Below are positions 1 through 5,787 of a stretch of 5,787 bases of DNA, one piece after another. Source of the stretch: Bordetella parapertussis. GTDB taxonomy: Bacteria > Pseudomonadota > Gammaproteobacteria > Burkholderiales > Burkholderiaceae_B. Position 1 is the stretch's first letter. Every line of letters begins with the position of its first letter. Under the pieces are notes generated by a model, which worked only from the letters and a program-made list of their open reading frames with translations, searched no databases and was not told where the DNA came from. The stretch lies in contig CAMCWG010000194.1 of the NCBI GenBank assembly GCA_945882005.1, positions 1-5,787 of the forward strand. The letters are read 5' to 3'. Both the position numbers and the translations under genes were made by a program.

Positions 1-369
1 CTCATCCCCGGATACGGTGGTACGCAACGCTTGCCCCGCCTGATTGGACAAGATCGGGCACTCGACATGATCCTGTCTGCTCGCACAGTCGACGCTCTCG
101 AAGCCGAACGTATCGGACTCGTTACACGCGTTATTGAGTCAAACGATCCCGCCGCAGTCGGACGCGAATTTTTGAAGCCCTATCTTAAGCATGGGCTGAT
201 TGCGTTAGACATGGCGAAACAAGCGGTTCTGCGCGGCATGCAGACAACACTCGCCGAAGGGCTTCGGATCGAGCGCGACTGCTCGACACTGGCGTTTCGT
301 TCAAGCGATGCCACTGAGGGCATGACAGCCTTTCTGGAAAAGCGCCCTGCAGTATTCAAGGATCAATAG
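1..369 (+). CDS. Enoyl-CoA hydratase/isomerase (crotonase family), 5'-truncated by window edge
   Basis: The reading frame is open from base 1, so the gene starts upstream; 122 residues are visible, against about 260 for a full crotonase-family protein. The visible part starts inside the PGYGGTQRLPRLIG motif (residues 3-16), followed by the A-x-x-IGLV segment near 35-40. It ends in the typical C-terminal helix pattern EGL-x-IE ... SSDATEGMTAFLEKR ... FK, as in mitochondrial-type enoyl-CoA hydratases that hydrate 2-enoyl-CoA to 3-hydroxyacyl-CoA in the cytoplasm. The two catalytic glutamates of this family lie just upstream of PGxGGTQR and are outside the window, so hydratase cannot be separated from isomerase or a ring-opening homologue. 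The next gene starts two bases after the TAG stop, so it is the first visible gene of the operon. Family assignment is sure; exact reaction is inferred. Confidence 0.93.
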   Translation, partial: LIPGYGGTQRLPRLIGQDRALDMILSARTVDALEAERIGLVTRVIESNDPAAVGREFLKPYLKHGLIALDMAKQAVLRGMQTTLAEGLRIERDCSTLAFRSSDATEGMTAFLEKRPAVFKDQ

Positions 370-371
370 AA

Positions 372-1130
372 ATGACTGGCTCAAATTCAAAAGGCTGCAT
401 TATCGTGACGGGTGCAAGTCGTGGCATTGGCGCTGCCATTGCGCTTGGCTTAGCAAGAGCTGGTTATGTGGTGGGATGTTTATCTCGCTCAGGAGAAACT
501 CCACAAGCGGATGGCGCAACTGACGCTGATCGCACAAACTGGTTTAGCGCAAAATGCGATGTCAGCCGCCCCGAACAACTCAAAGAAGCGATTGCCGCTG
601 TGCTCAAACGTAGTGGTCAGCCGCTTGTTGGCCTGGTCAATAACGCTGGCATTCACTCCCAAGGTCGTGTTGAAAGTATCGCTGAAGCCGAATTCAAGAA
701 TGTGATGGACGTCAATGCTTACTCGGTTCTTGCTGCAAGCCAAGTCGCCTACCATCACTTGCTTGAAAACAAAGGCGGCTTGATAGTGAATATCGGCTCA
801 TTCTTTGACAAGCTTGGCATCAAACAACACCTCACCTACTGCGCGACAAAAGCCGCTGTAGCTGCCATGACGCGTTGCATGGCAGTCGAGTGGGCGTCGA
901 AAGGGATTCGCGTCTTGAATGTTGCACCAGGCTATATCCAGACTGACTTTAATCGTGAAATGATAGAGAAAGGTCCACTCGGAGAGTTTCTGGCCAAGCG
1001 CATCCCGTCAGGCGTGCCGGGTAACGCCCACGATGTTGGTCAACTCGTCACGTCGCTTTTTGTTTTGAACTCACCCTACATGACCGGAGAAACCATCTAC
1101 ATTGATGGCGGACACGGAATGTTGCAATAA
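372..1130 (+). CDS. Short-chain dehydrogenase/reductase, FabG-like, probably NADP(H)-type
   Basis: The protein has 252 residues, the usual length for a classical SDR, and all class motifs are present: TGASRGIG at 13-20 (cofactor loop), NNAG at 90-93, structural Asn115, catalytic Ser143, Tyr156 and Lys160 (YCATK), PG at 186-187, and a GGHGM end typical of the subunit-contact C-terminus. Arg17 in the glycine loop and Arg39 after the second beta strand, with no Asp there, favour NADP(H) over NAD. The start is supported by AAGGA at 358-362, nine bases before the ATG, and lies two bases after the hydratase stop. The expected reaction is interconversion of a 3-hydroxyacyl and 3-oxoacyl thioester or a ring alcohol and ketone; BadH of cyclohexanecarboxylate degradation and HSD17B10 of 2-methylacyl-CoA oxidation are functional precedents in this family. 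Substrate unknown. Confidence 0.93.
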   Translation: MTGSNSKGCIIVTGASRGIGAAIALGLARAGYVVGCLSRSGETPQADGATDADRTNWFSAKCDVSRPEQLKEAIAAVLKRSGQPLVGLVNNAGIHSQGRVESIAEAEFKNVMDVNAYSVLAASQVAYHHLLENKGGLIVNIGSFFDKLGIKQHLTYCATKAAVAAMTRCMAVEWASKGIRVLNVAPGYIQTDFNREMIEKGPLGEFLAKRIPSGVPGNAHDVGQLVTSLFVLNSPYMTGETIYIDGGHGMLQ

Positions 1131-1145
1131 CTTCGGACACGCATC

Positions 1146-2321
1146 ATGAATGTATTAACTCGCCTAGACGCTTCGCAAACGTGGACTCAAGAAGAATCCA
1201 TGCTGCTCGATTCCGTTAGGCAGCTCGCTCGCGAAAAAATAGCTCCACGTGCTGCCGCTTACGATAAGTCTGGAGAATTCCCCTGGGATAACATCCAAGA
1301 AATCAATGCACTCGGTCTGAACGCTATGTTCATCCCCGAAGAATATGGTGGCGCCCCACTGTCTTACGCCTGCTATCTCGCTTGCGTGCGTGAACTGAGT
1401 CAAGCCTGCGCCTCGACTGGCATTATCTGGGCGACTAATTTTCACGCTATCAAGCCACTGATGGACTTCGGCAACGAAGAACAAAAGAAACGTCTACTAC
1501 CCCGTATTGCCGAAGGTGGACTTGCCTCCCTGGTGATCACAGAGCCCACCGCTGGCTCCGACGCGACCGGGATGAAAACGACCTTCACACCCGATGGTGA
1601 TTCGATCATCGTCAATGGAAGTAAGATCTTCATCTCTAACGGAGACGTCTCCGATCTGTACATTATGTTTGGCAAGTGGAGCGAGATTCCCGGTAGCAAA
1701 GAATCTATCTCTGCCGTCGTGCTCGAAAAAGGTACGCCAGGTTTCAGTATTACCGGTACCGAGGATAAGATGGGCACACGTGCGTCGGGCACAGCCTCGC
1801 TCGCTTTTGATAATGCCCGGATTCCACGCGCAAACCTGCTCTGCGCACCTGGCGATGGCCTAAAGATTCTTCTAGCCTCACTCAACAAATCCAGACCAAG
1901 CGTCGCAGCCCATGCGCTCGGCATTGCTCGCGCGGCCTTCGAGGATGCAATCGGGTACATGAACACGCGCAGCCAATCCGGCAAACGCTTGCTCGAGTTC
2001 CAAGGACTTCAGTTCAACGTCGCCGACCTCGCAGCAGAGCTTGTACTCGTGGAGTCTTGGCTCTGGCGCGTCGCCCAATTGATTCAGGACGATGCACCCG
2101 ATGTAGGCATCGAGGCCTCGATACTCAAATTAAAGGCAACCGATCTGGCAATGCGTATGGCCACCGATGCGGTTCAGTTCTTAGGGGGCTACGGCTATTG
2201 CAAAGACTATCGTGTTGAACGACTCATGCGCGACGCGAAGATCACTCAAATTTGGGAAGGCACTAATCAAGTCCATCGACAGCTAATCGGACGCAGTTTC
2301 TTACGCAAGGATAAAAAATGA
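1146..2321 (+). CDS. Acyl-CoA dehydrogenase (FAD-dependent)
   Basis: The protein has 391 residues, the normal length of a short/medium-chain or branched-chain acyl-CoA dehydrogenase. It oxidises acyl-CoA to trans-2-enoyl-CoA and passes electrons to electron-transfer flavoprotein in the cytoplasm. Domains in order are an N-terminal helical domain (about 15-125), a beta domain with the signature ITEPTAGSD at 131-139 and MGTR at 209-212, and a C-terminal helical domain. The latter holds SRPSVAAHALGIARAA from 249, the second signature QFLGGYGY at 344-351 and catalytic Glu371 in IWEGTNQ, the position used by short-chain members. The upstream gap is 15 bases and has only a weak GGA at 1135-1137. 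The alternative ATG at 1200 would remove part of the first helix, so 1146 is preferred. Its stop overlaps the next ATG. Chain length and branching preference cannot be read with confidence. Confidence 0.95.
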   Translation: MNVLTRLDASQTWTQEESMLLDSVRQLAREKIAPRAAAYDKSGEFPWDNIQEINALGLNAMFIPEEYGGAPLSYACYLACVRELSQACASTGIIWATNFHAIKPLMDFGNEEQKKRLLPRIAEGGLASLVITEPTAGSDATGMKTTFTPDGDSIIVNGSKIFISNGDVSDLYIMFGKWSEIPGSKESISAVVLEKGTPGFSITGTEDKMGTRASGTASLAFDNARIPRANLLCAPGDGLKILLASLNKSRPSVAAHALGIARAAFEDAIGYMNTRSQSGKRLLEFQGLQFNVADLAAELVLVESWLWRVAQLIQDDAPDVGIEASILKLKATDLAMRMATDAVQFLGGYGYCKDYRVERLMRDAKITQIWEGTNQVHRQLIGRSFLRKDKK

Positions 2322-3193
2322 ACGCCAAACAAACAATTGGGATTGTTGGCTGTGGCACGATGGGTACGGGTATCGCGATCGTCGCAGCGCGCGCTGGCTT
2401 TAAAACGCGCATCTACGACCTGAAGCCCGAGCCTCTTGAAAACGCACGCAAACAAGCGGCCGCTTTCCTTAAAAAATCTGTCGAGCGCGGCAAGCTTGCA
2501 GCAGGCGAAGACGCTCTGATCATGGCACAGTTCTTAACCACCACGAACATTCAAGACTTCAGCGATTGTGATTTAGTCATTGAGGCCGTATTTGAAGACC
2601 TGAAGGTTAAGCACGCTATTTTCAAGCAACTCAACACCGTCTGCCCAACACACACTATTTTTGCTTCGAATACCTCAACGATATCCATCACCGAGATTGC
2701 GGGTGGATCCGGTCGCGATGACCGTTTCGTTGGAATGCACTTTTGCCTACCCGCACAACTCATGAAGCTTGTAGAGATGTCCCCAGGGATGAACACCTCG
2801 GACGAGACATTTACTCGAGCTTGGCAACTTTGCGAAGCGTTAGGGCAGCGTCCCGTACGTACGCGTGACACCCCAGGATTTATTCTCAATTACTTTCTTG
2901 TCCCTTGGCATAACGACGTCATTAATCTCGTAGATCAAGGAGTCGCCGAACCTGCTGACATTGACCTTGCCGTCAAAACTGCGCTGGGCTATCCCTTGGG
3001 GCCTCTCGAGCTGCTCGATATGGTTGGTATGGATACACAACTCCTGCTCTGCGAGGCTCTCCATGGCGTTACGAACGAACCCAGAGCTGCCTGCCCGCCG
3101 CTCGTCAAGCGCATGATTGGCGCAGGTCGGCTAGGACGCAAATCCGGCAAGGGTTTCCACACCTACGATAGCAACAAGATTTTTGGAGCCTGA
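2318..3193 (+). CDS. 3-hydroxyacyl-CoA dehydrogenase, NAD-dependent, with altered active-site motif
   Basis: The protein has 291 residues, the length of single-unit 3-hydroxyacyl/3-hydroxybutyryl-CoA dehydrogenases. An N-terminal Rossmann domain (about 5-183) carries GCGTMG at 11-16, Asp34 for NAD ribose binding, SNTS at 117-120, catalytic His141 and Glu153 in KLVE. The C-terminal domain (about 184-285) begins DTPGF at 184-188 with substrate-side Asn191 and ends in GRKSGKGFHTY. Two positions depart from the family: HFFNP is HFCLP (141-145), losing the Asn, and the usual Asn-Arg pair is Asn191-Tyr192. It is expected to oxidise a 3-hydroxyacyl-CoA to 3-oxoacyl-CoA. The ATG overlaps the preceding stop by four bases (ATGA), with AAGGA at 2307-2311 six bases upstream. 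The next gene encodes a partner-like protein. Catalytic residues are kept, so it is probably active, perhaps on an unusual substrate. Confidence 0.92.
   Translation: MNAKQTIGIVGCGTMGTGIAIVAARAGFKTRIYDLKPEPLENARKQAAAFLKKSVERGKLAAGEDALIMAQFLTTTNIQDFSDCDLVIEAVFEDLKVKHAIFKQLNTVCPTHTIFASNTSTISITEIAGGSGRDDRFVGMHFCLPAQLMKLVEMSPGMNTSDETFTRAWQLCEALGQRPVRTRDTPGFILNYFLVPWHNDVINLVDQGVAEPADIDLAVKTALGYPLGPLELLDMVGMDTQLLLCEALHGVTNEPRAACPPLVKRMIGAGRLGRKSGKGFHTYDSNKIFGA
3185..3188 (+). promoter_or_regulatory. Ribosome binding site deciding the start at 3198
   Basis: GGAG lies inside the last codons of the preceding dehydrogenase gene, nine bases before ATG 3198. A start at TTG 3183 would leave this site within the coding sequence and unused, so the ATG is the better start. 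Confidence 0.6.
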
Positions 3194-3197
3194 CAGC

Positions 3198-3869
3198 ATG
3201 ACCTATCAAATCATCGAGGCAGGTGACAGTCACTCATTTCCCGAAAAGCATGCCTTTATCAACCAAGCAGATCCGACAGGAACTAGCTTGGTCTACATCG
3301 GCCTAGATGCCTCAGAGGCTTTCGCCAATTCAGTGTTTGATCATGAGGCGGCTGCTTTCATCGCCATCGAACTCGGTAACGAATGCTTGGGCGTTCATAT
3401 TGATGACGACAACGGTCCCGCTAACGTTGTCGGATTTGCACGTTTTCGTTTGGGTGACGATGCGCCCACCAAGCTTGTTGAGCTTGTGCGCAAACCCTAC
3501 ACAAGCGCTGCGGCACTTGCTGCTGCGCGTGCGGCATTTGAGTCTGCAGGTCTTGTGGTCGTGGTGTGTAATGACTTTCCTGGTCGCATCCTGAACCGGC
3601 TTGTTCGTCCTTATTACAACGCCGCACTGCGCCGTCTTGACGAGGGTCTTGCCACTGCGAACGATATGGACATGACACTCAGACTCGGCCTTGGGTACCC
3701 AGATGGACCGATCGCCTTGCTCAATCGCTCAGGACTACACCACCATTTCGATGTGACACAAGACTTATACGAGCAGCTTGGACAAGAGGCCTATGCTCCC
3801 GCCAGACGTGCACGTAATGCCTGGCTGAAACAGAATCTTTTGATTGAGGACGATGATGCAACCGCTTAA
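3198..3869 (+). CDS. 3-hydroxyacyl-CoA dehydrogenase-like protein (second-half homologue, no NAD loop; possible pseudoenzyme subunit)
   Basis: The protein has 223 residues. The C-terminal part (about 125-205) is a clear 3-hydroxyacyl-CoA dehydrogenase C-terminal domain: NDFPGRILNR at 125-134, YYNAALRRLDEG, an acidic ND-x-D turn, GLGYPDGP at 164-171, then LGQEAYAP at 194-201. The first 124 residues look like a decayed Rossmann domain: no GxGxxG, the His position replaced within GFARF (79-83), but LVELVR retained at 93-98. This layout matches the second half of PaaH-type enzymes (reduced Rossmann domain plus second C-terminal domain), here as its own gene. A longer TTG-start version from 3183 is possible, but GGAG at 3185-3188 sits nine bases before ATG 3198, so ATG is preferred. 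It lies four bases after the dehydrogenase gene and overlaps the next by 14. Function is inferred: structural or substrate-binding subunit. Confidence 0.85.
   Translation: MTYQIIEAGDSHSFPEKHAFINQADPTGTSLVYIGLDASEAFANSVFDHEAAAFIAIELGNECLGVHIDDDNGPANVVGFARFRLGDDAPTKLVELVRKPYTSAAALAAARAAFESAGLVVVVCNDFPGRILNRLVRPYYNAALRRLDEGLATANDMDMTLRLGLGYPDGPIALLNRSGLHHHFDVTQDLYEQLGQEAYAPARRARNAWLKQNLLIEDDDATA
3846..3850 (+). promoter_or_regulatory. Ribosome binding site deciding the start at 3856
   Basis: GAGGA lies within the upstream gene and five bases before ATG 3856. The neighbouring ATG at 3853 would be only two bases away and TTG 3844 would overlap the site. The second ATG also gives the usual family N-terminus (a few residues before G-x-KVLDF). 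Confidence 0.6.
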
Positions 3870-4974
3870 TGGCATCAAAGTACTGGACTTCAGTACGCTA
3901 CTACCAGGACCCATGTGCACGCTGCTACTGGCTGATGCAGGTGCAGATGTCATCAAGATTGAGCGTGCGTCTGGCGACGACATGCGCGATTACGAGCCTA
4001 AGACTGGCCCGGACAGCGTGAATTTTTGCCTTTTAAATCGAGGTAAAAAATCGATTGTTGCGGATCTGAAAGATCCAGTTATGCGCAAAAAAATTGAAAG
4101 CCTGATTGCAGAGGCGGATGTCATCGTTGAACAGTTTAGACCTGGGGTAATGGATCGCCTGGGTTTGGGATACGAGGCTGCCAAGGCGATCAATCCAAAA
4201 ATTATCTACTGCTCAATTACCGGCTTTGGTCAGCATGGTCCCTACGCGCAGGTTGCTGCGCACGACATGAACTATCAGGCTCGCGCCGGAATGGTTAGCC
4301 TTGGGGGCGACAAGTTAGGCGCGCCGTTTGTGCCGCCAGTGCTGACCGCCGACTTAGCGGCAGGTGCCTATCCCGCCGTCATGAATATTTTGTTGGGTCT
4401 GCGTAGCCGTGATCAGAACGGATGCGGCTGTCATCTTGATGTGTCGATGTCTGACAATTTGTTTCCACTGATGTACTGGGGCTTAGGCGCAGGTTGGGCT
4501 GCTGGCCAGTGGCCTAGAGCGGGAGATGAGTTGTTGACCGGCGGTAGTCCGCGCTATCAAATCTATCAAACAGCAGACAATAAATACCTTGCCGCCGCTC
4601 CACTCGAAGATAGGTTTTGGAATAACTTTCTGACCATTCTTGGTACACCTGAACTTGAGCATGTCGACAATCCAGCACTCGTAAAAGCGAGCGTTGCAAA
4701 AACGATTGCCCAACACCCAGCGATCTACTGGCTCGAAAAGTTTGAGGGAAAAGACACCTGCGTCACCGAAGTTATCGGACTCGAGCAAGCCGTCAAAGAC
4801 CCGCACTTTAAGGCTCGAGGTGTGTTTGATCGCGCGCTTCAAACCCCGAATGGGCAGCGCATACCAGCACTGCCCACACCGATCAGCTCTGTTTTCTTAA
4901 GCCGCGATCAAGTCCAATCAAGTCCAGCGCTGGGGGCACAAACGGACGAACTTTTGAACACTAAGCCCCGTTAG
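3856..4974 (+). CDS. CaiB/BaiF (family III CoA-transferase) superfamily protein, probable alpha-methylacyl-CoA racemase
   Basis: The protein has 372 residues, a normal length. It starts with GIKVLDFSTLLPGP (6-19) and DAGADVIKIE (27-36), then shows RGKKSI, QFRPGVMDRLGLGY (93-106) and ITGFGQHGPY (121-130), all superfamily hallmarks. His136-Asp137 in AHDMNY, Asp166 in TADLAAG and Glu251 in PLEDRF match the racemase catalytic set His126, Asp127, Asp156 and Glu241 of mycobacterial MCR with a constant offset of ten. CoA transferases keep the Asp but not the His-Asp pair. DTCVTEV at 300-306 is also racemase-like. The expected role is epimerising the alpha carbon of a 2-methylacyl-CoA so the acyl-CoA dehydrogenase can use both isomers; a CoA transferase remains possible. 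It overlaps the upstream gene by 14 bases and is the last gene of the operon. Confidence 0.9.
   Translation: MQPLNGIKVLDFSTLLPGPMCTLLLADAGADVIKIERASGDDMRDYEPKTGPDSVNFCLLNRGKKSIVADLKDPVMRKKIESLIAEADVIVEQFRPGVMDRLGLGYEAAKAINPKIIYCSITGFGQHGPYAQVAAHDMNYQARAGMVSLGGDKLGAPFVPPVLTADLAAGAYPAVMNILLGLRSRDQNGCGCHLDVSMSDNLFPLMYWGLGAGWAAGQWPRAGDELLTGGSPRYQIYQTADNKYLAAAPLEDRFWNNFLTILGTPELEHVDNPALVKASVAKTIAQHPAIYWLEKFEGKDTCVTEVIGLEQAVKDPHFKARGVFDRALQTPNGQRIPALPTPISSVFLSRDQVQSSPALGAQTDELLNTKPR
4907..4926 (+). repeat. Perfect 10-bp tandem duplication (ATCAAGTCCA x2)
   Basis: Two exact adjacent copies, 4907-4916 and 4917-4926, lie in the last codons of the CaiB-family gene (around residues 351-357). The unit is not a multiple of three, so gain or loss of one copy would shift the frame with about 15 codons left. 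With only two copies this is probably chance or an old local duplication. Confidence 0.7.
4971..4974. other. Convergent stop-codon overlap (TTAG/CTAA)
   Basis: The + strand gene ends with TAG at 4972-4974 and the - strand gene ends with TAA at 4973-4971, so the four bases serve both stops. No hairpin followed by T-run is visible on either side, so any terminator must lie inside a coding region or be Rho-dependent. Confidence 0.9.
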
Positions 4975-5787
4975 ATCGTGACGTCGGCCTTGCCAAACAA
5001 TCTGAGCGCCTTGATACCCATGGTCTGACAGGCCTCGACCAGCTGCCGCGCGTTCGTTGCCGGCACCGTATCTTCGCTAGGGTCAATGCTTGTAATGAAC
5101 TGAAGCCAAGGCTCGGCGCCCATCGCATAGACGTAGACCTCGGTCGAACCGAGGCTCTGGACAACCTTTAGCCCTTTTTCGCAATCCGACCCATTTAACC
5201 GCCGTGTTTGATCCTTCTTACGGTCAACCGCCAACGGCAACAAAGGTCCATAGGTCCAGCTAAAGGGCGCACCTGCACATTCCATACCAATAAACAAAAC
5301 ATCAACGCGCCCAACCGCTTTTCTCAATAAATCATAGAGAACGGGGTCAAGGTTATTACTATCGGCTGCAAATAGCATCGTCGTCTCGCCAGAACGCACA
5401 AACCAAGCTGCCTTCGAACGCACATCTAAATCGCCATGCTCACCCAAAAACGGGAGCGCTTTAATCGTCAATTCACCAGACTCGATCGTCCCTAACGCAT
5501 CCAATTCAATCACATTTGTAAAGCCAATTGACTGCAACATTAGCTTTAGCGATGGGTCAGCGATACTACCGCCACCCGCAGGCACAACTATCGTGTGAAC
5601 GCGGAAGCGTATGGCAAGTAAAGTCTCAATCAACACATGATCGGCATGGTTATGAGTGAGCACCACATAGTCAATGCGCTCAGGCAAATCGTTCAACACA
5701 AAACGCTCAACACCTGATTTACCCTCGTAAGCAACTACGGGATCCATCAACATATTTGTGCCATCAGGCGCCTCGACCAGCACGCAC
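4971..5787 (-). CDS. Metallo-beta-lactamase-fold hydrolase, 5'-truncated by window edge
   Basis: The frame is open to the window edge; 271 complete codons are visible, counting from 5786. A GTG at 5783 exists, but the protein already reads like the first inner strand of the fold (CVLVEAPDGTNMLMDP), so the true start is probably further upstream. The metal motif HNHADH is at residues 45-50 (bases 5654-5637), with further probable ligands His117 in GEHGD and Asp142 in AADSNN. A conserved-looking GMECAGAPFSWTYGP lies at 167-181, and YAMGAEPW follows at 220-227. No histidine occurs after His117, so the usual last ligand of two-metal members is absent. Substrate is unknown; thioesterase, lactonase or a redox di-iron role are all possible. 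It converges on the operon with overlapping stops and so has its own promoter outside the window. Any link to the beta-oxidation genes is unproven. Confidence 0.88.
   Translation of the reverse strand, partial: CVLVEAPDGTNMLMDPVVAYEGKSGVERFVLNDLPERIDYVVLTHNHADHVLIETLLAIRFRVHTIVVPAGGGSIADPSLKLMLQSIGFTNVIELDALGTIESGELTIKALPFLGEHGDLDVRSKAAWFVRSGETTMLFAADSNNLDPVLYDLLRKAVGRVDVLFIGMECAGAPFSWTYGPLLPLAVDRKKDQTRRLNGSDCEKGLKVVQSLGSTEVYVYAMGAEPWLQFITSIDPSEDTVPATNARQLVEACQTMGIKALRLFGKADVTI

Noticed and set aside
1442..1984. A 180-codon open frame on the - strand inside the acyl-CoA dehydrogenase gene
   Set aside because: It lies wholly opposite a well-supported gene, has no recognisable motif, and its protein looks like composition-driven antisense translation.
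2852..2866. Palindromic GTACGTAC stretch as a possible operator
   Set aside because: It is short, sits inside coding sequence at conserved residues before DTPGF, and has no nearby promoter.
3183..3200. A frameshift or sequencing error splitting one two-part dehydrogenase gene at the gene 4/5 junction
   Set aside because: Gene 4 ends with a complete family C-terminus (GRKSGKGFHTY) plus a short tail, and gene 5 has its own GGAG site and ATG, so two real genes fit better.
3307..3594. A 95-codon + strand open frame overlapping gene 5 in another frame
   Set aside because: Leucine- and serine-rich shadow translation with no motif; gene 5 in the other frame has clear dehydrogenase-family features.
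4483..4842. A 119-codon open frame on the - strand inside the CaiB-family gene
   Set aside because: It is antisense to clear family motifs, has no domain or ribosome binding site that I can see, and is explained by codon bias of the real gene.
4940..5000. A possible bidirectional terminator at the convergent junction
   Set aside because: I could find no stable inverted repeat followed by a T-run on either strand.

Overview
The window is bacterial DNA with almost no non-coding sequence. Five complete genes and the 3' end of a sixth lie head to tail on the + strand, and one 5'-truncated gene faces them on the - strand. GC content is moderate by eye (about half). The families, tight packing and Shine-Dalgarno spacing suggest a proteobacterium. 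A betaproteobacterium of the Alcaligenaceae/Burkholderiales kind is my guess from family resemblance only, since nothing here fixes the taxon.

Layout, + strand: (1) 1-369, C-terminal 122 residues of an enoyl-CoA hydratase (crotonase family); (2) 372-1130, short-chain dehydrogenase/reductase with NADP-type residues; (3) 1146-2321, acyl-CoA dehydrogenase; (4) 2318-3193, NAD-dependent 3-hydroxyacyl-CoA dehydrogenase of one Rossmann domain plus one C-terminal domain; (5) 3198-3869, a protein resembling the second half of two-part (PaaH-type) 3-hydroxyacyl-CoA dehydrogenases, lacking the NAD loop and catalytic His; (6) 3856-4974, a CaiB/BaiF (family III) protein whose residues fit alpha-methylacyl-CoA racemase. 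Gene junctions are +2, +15, -4, +4 and -14 bases, so this is one operon that began upstream of the window. On the - strand, 4971-5786 encodes a metallo-beta-lactamase-fold hydrolase whose stop codon overlaps that of gene 6.

Together genes 1-6 form a beta-oxidation-type route: the racemase sets the 2-methyl (or other alpha-branched) centre, the acyl-CoA dehydrogenase introduces the double bond, the hydratase adds water, and one or both dehydrogenases oxidise the 3-hydroxyl. No thiolase or acyl-CoA ligase is visible; these may lie outside. A racemase plus two unrelated dehydrogenases hints at a branched or alicyclic acid (for example a terpenoid, steroid side chain or ring acid) rather than a plain fatty acid, but the substrate cannot be read from the sequence.

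The most unusual element is the pair 4/5: a 3-hydroxyacyl-CoA dehydrogenase with altered active-site motif beside a separately encoded, apparently catalytically dead partner. I found no RNA genes, mobile elements, CRISPR arrays, terminators or gene-free stretches above 15 bases.
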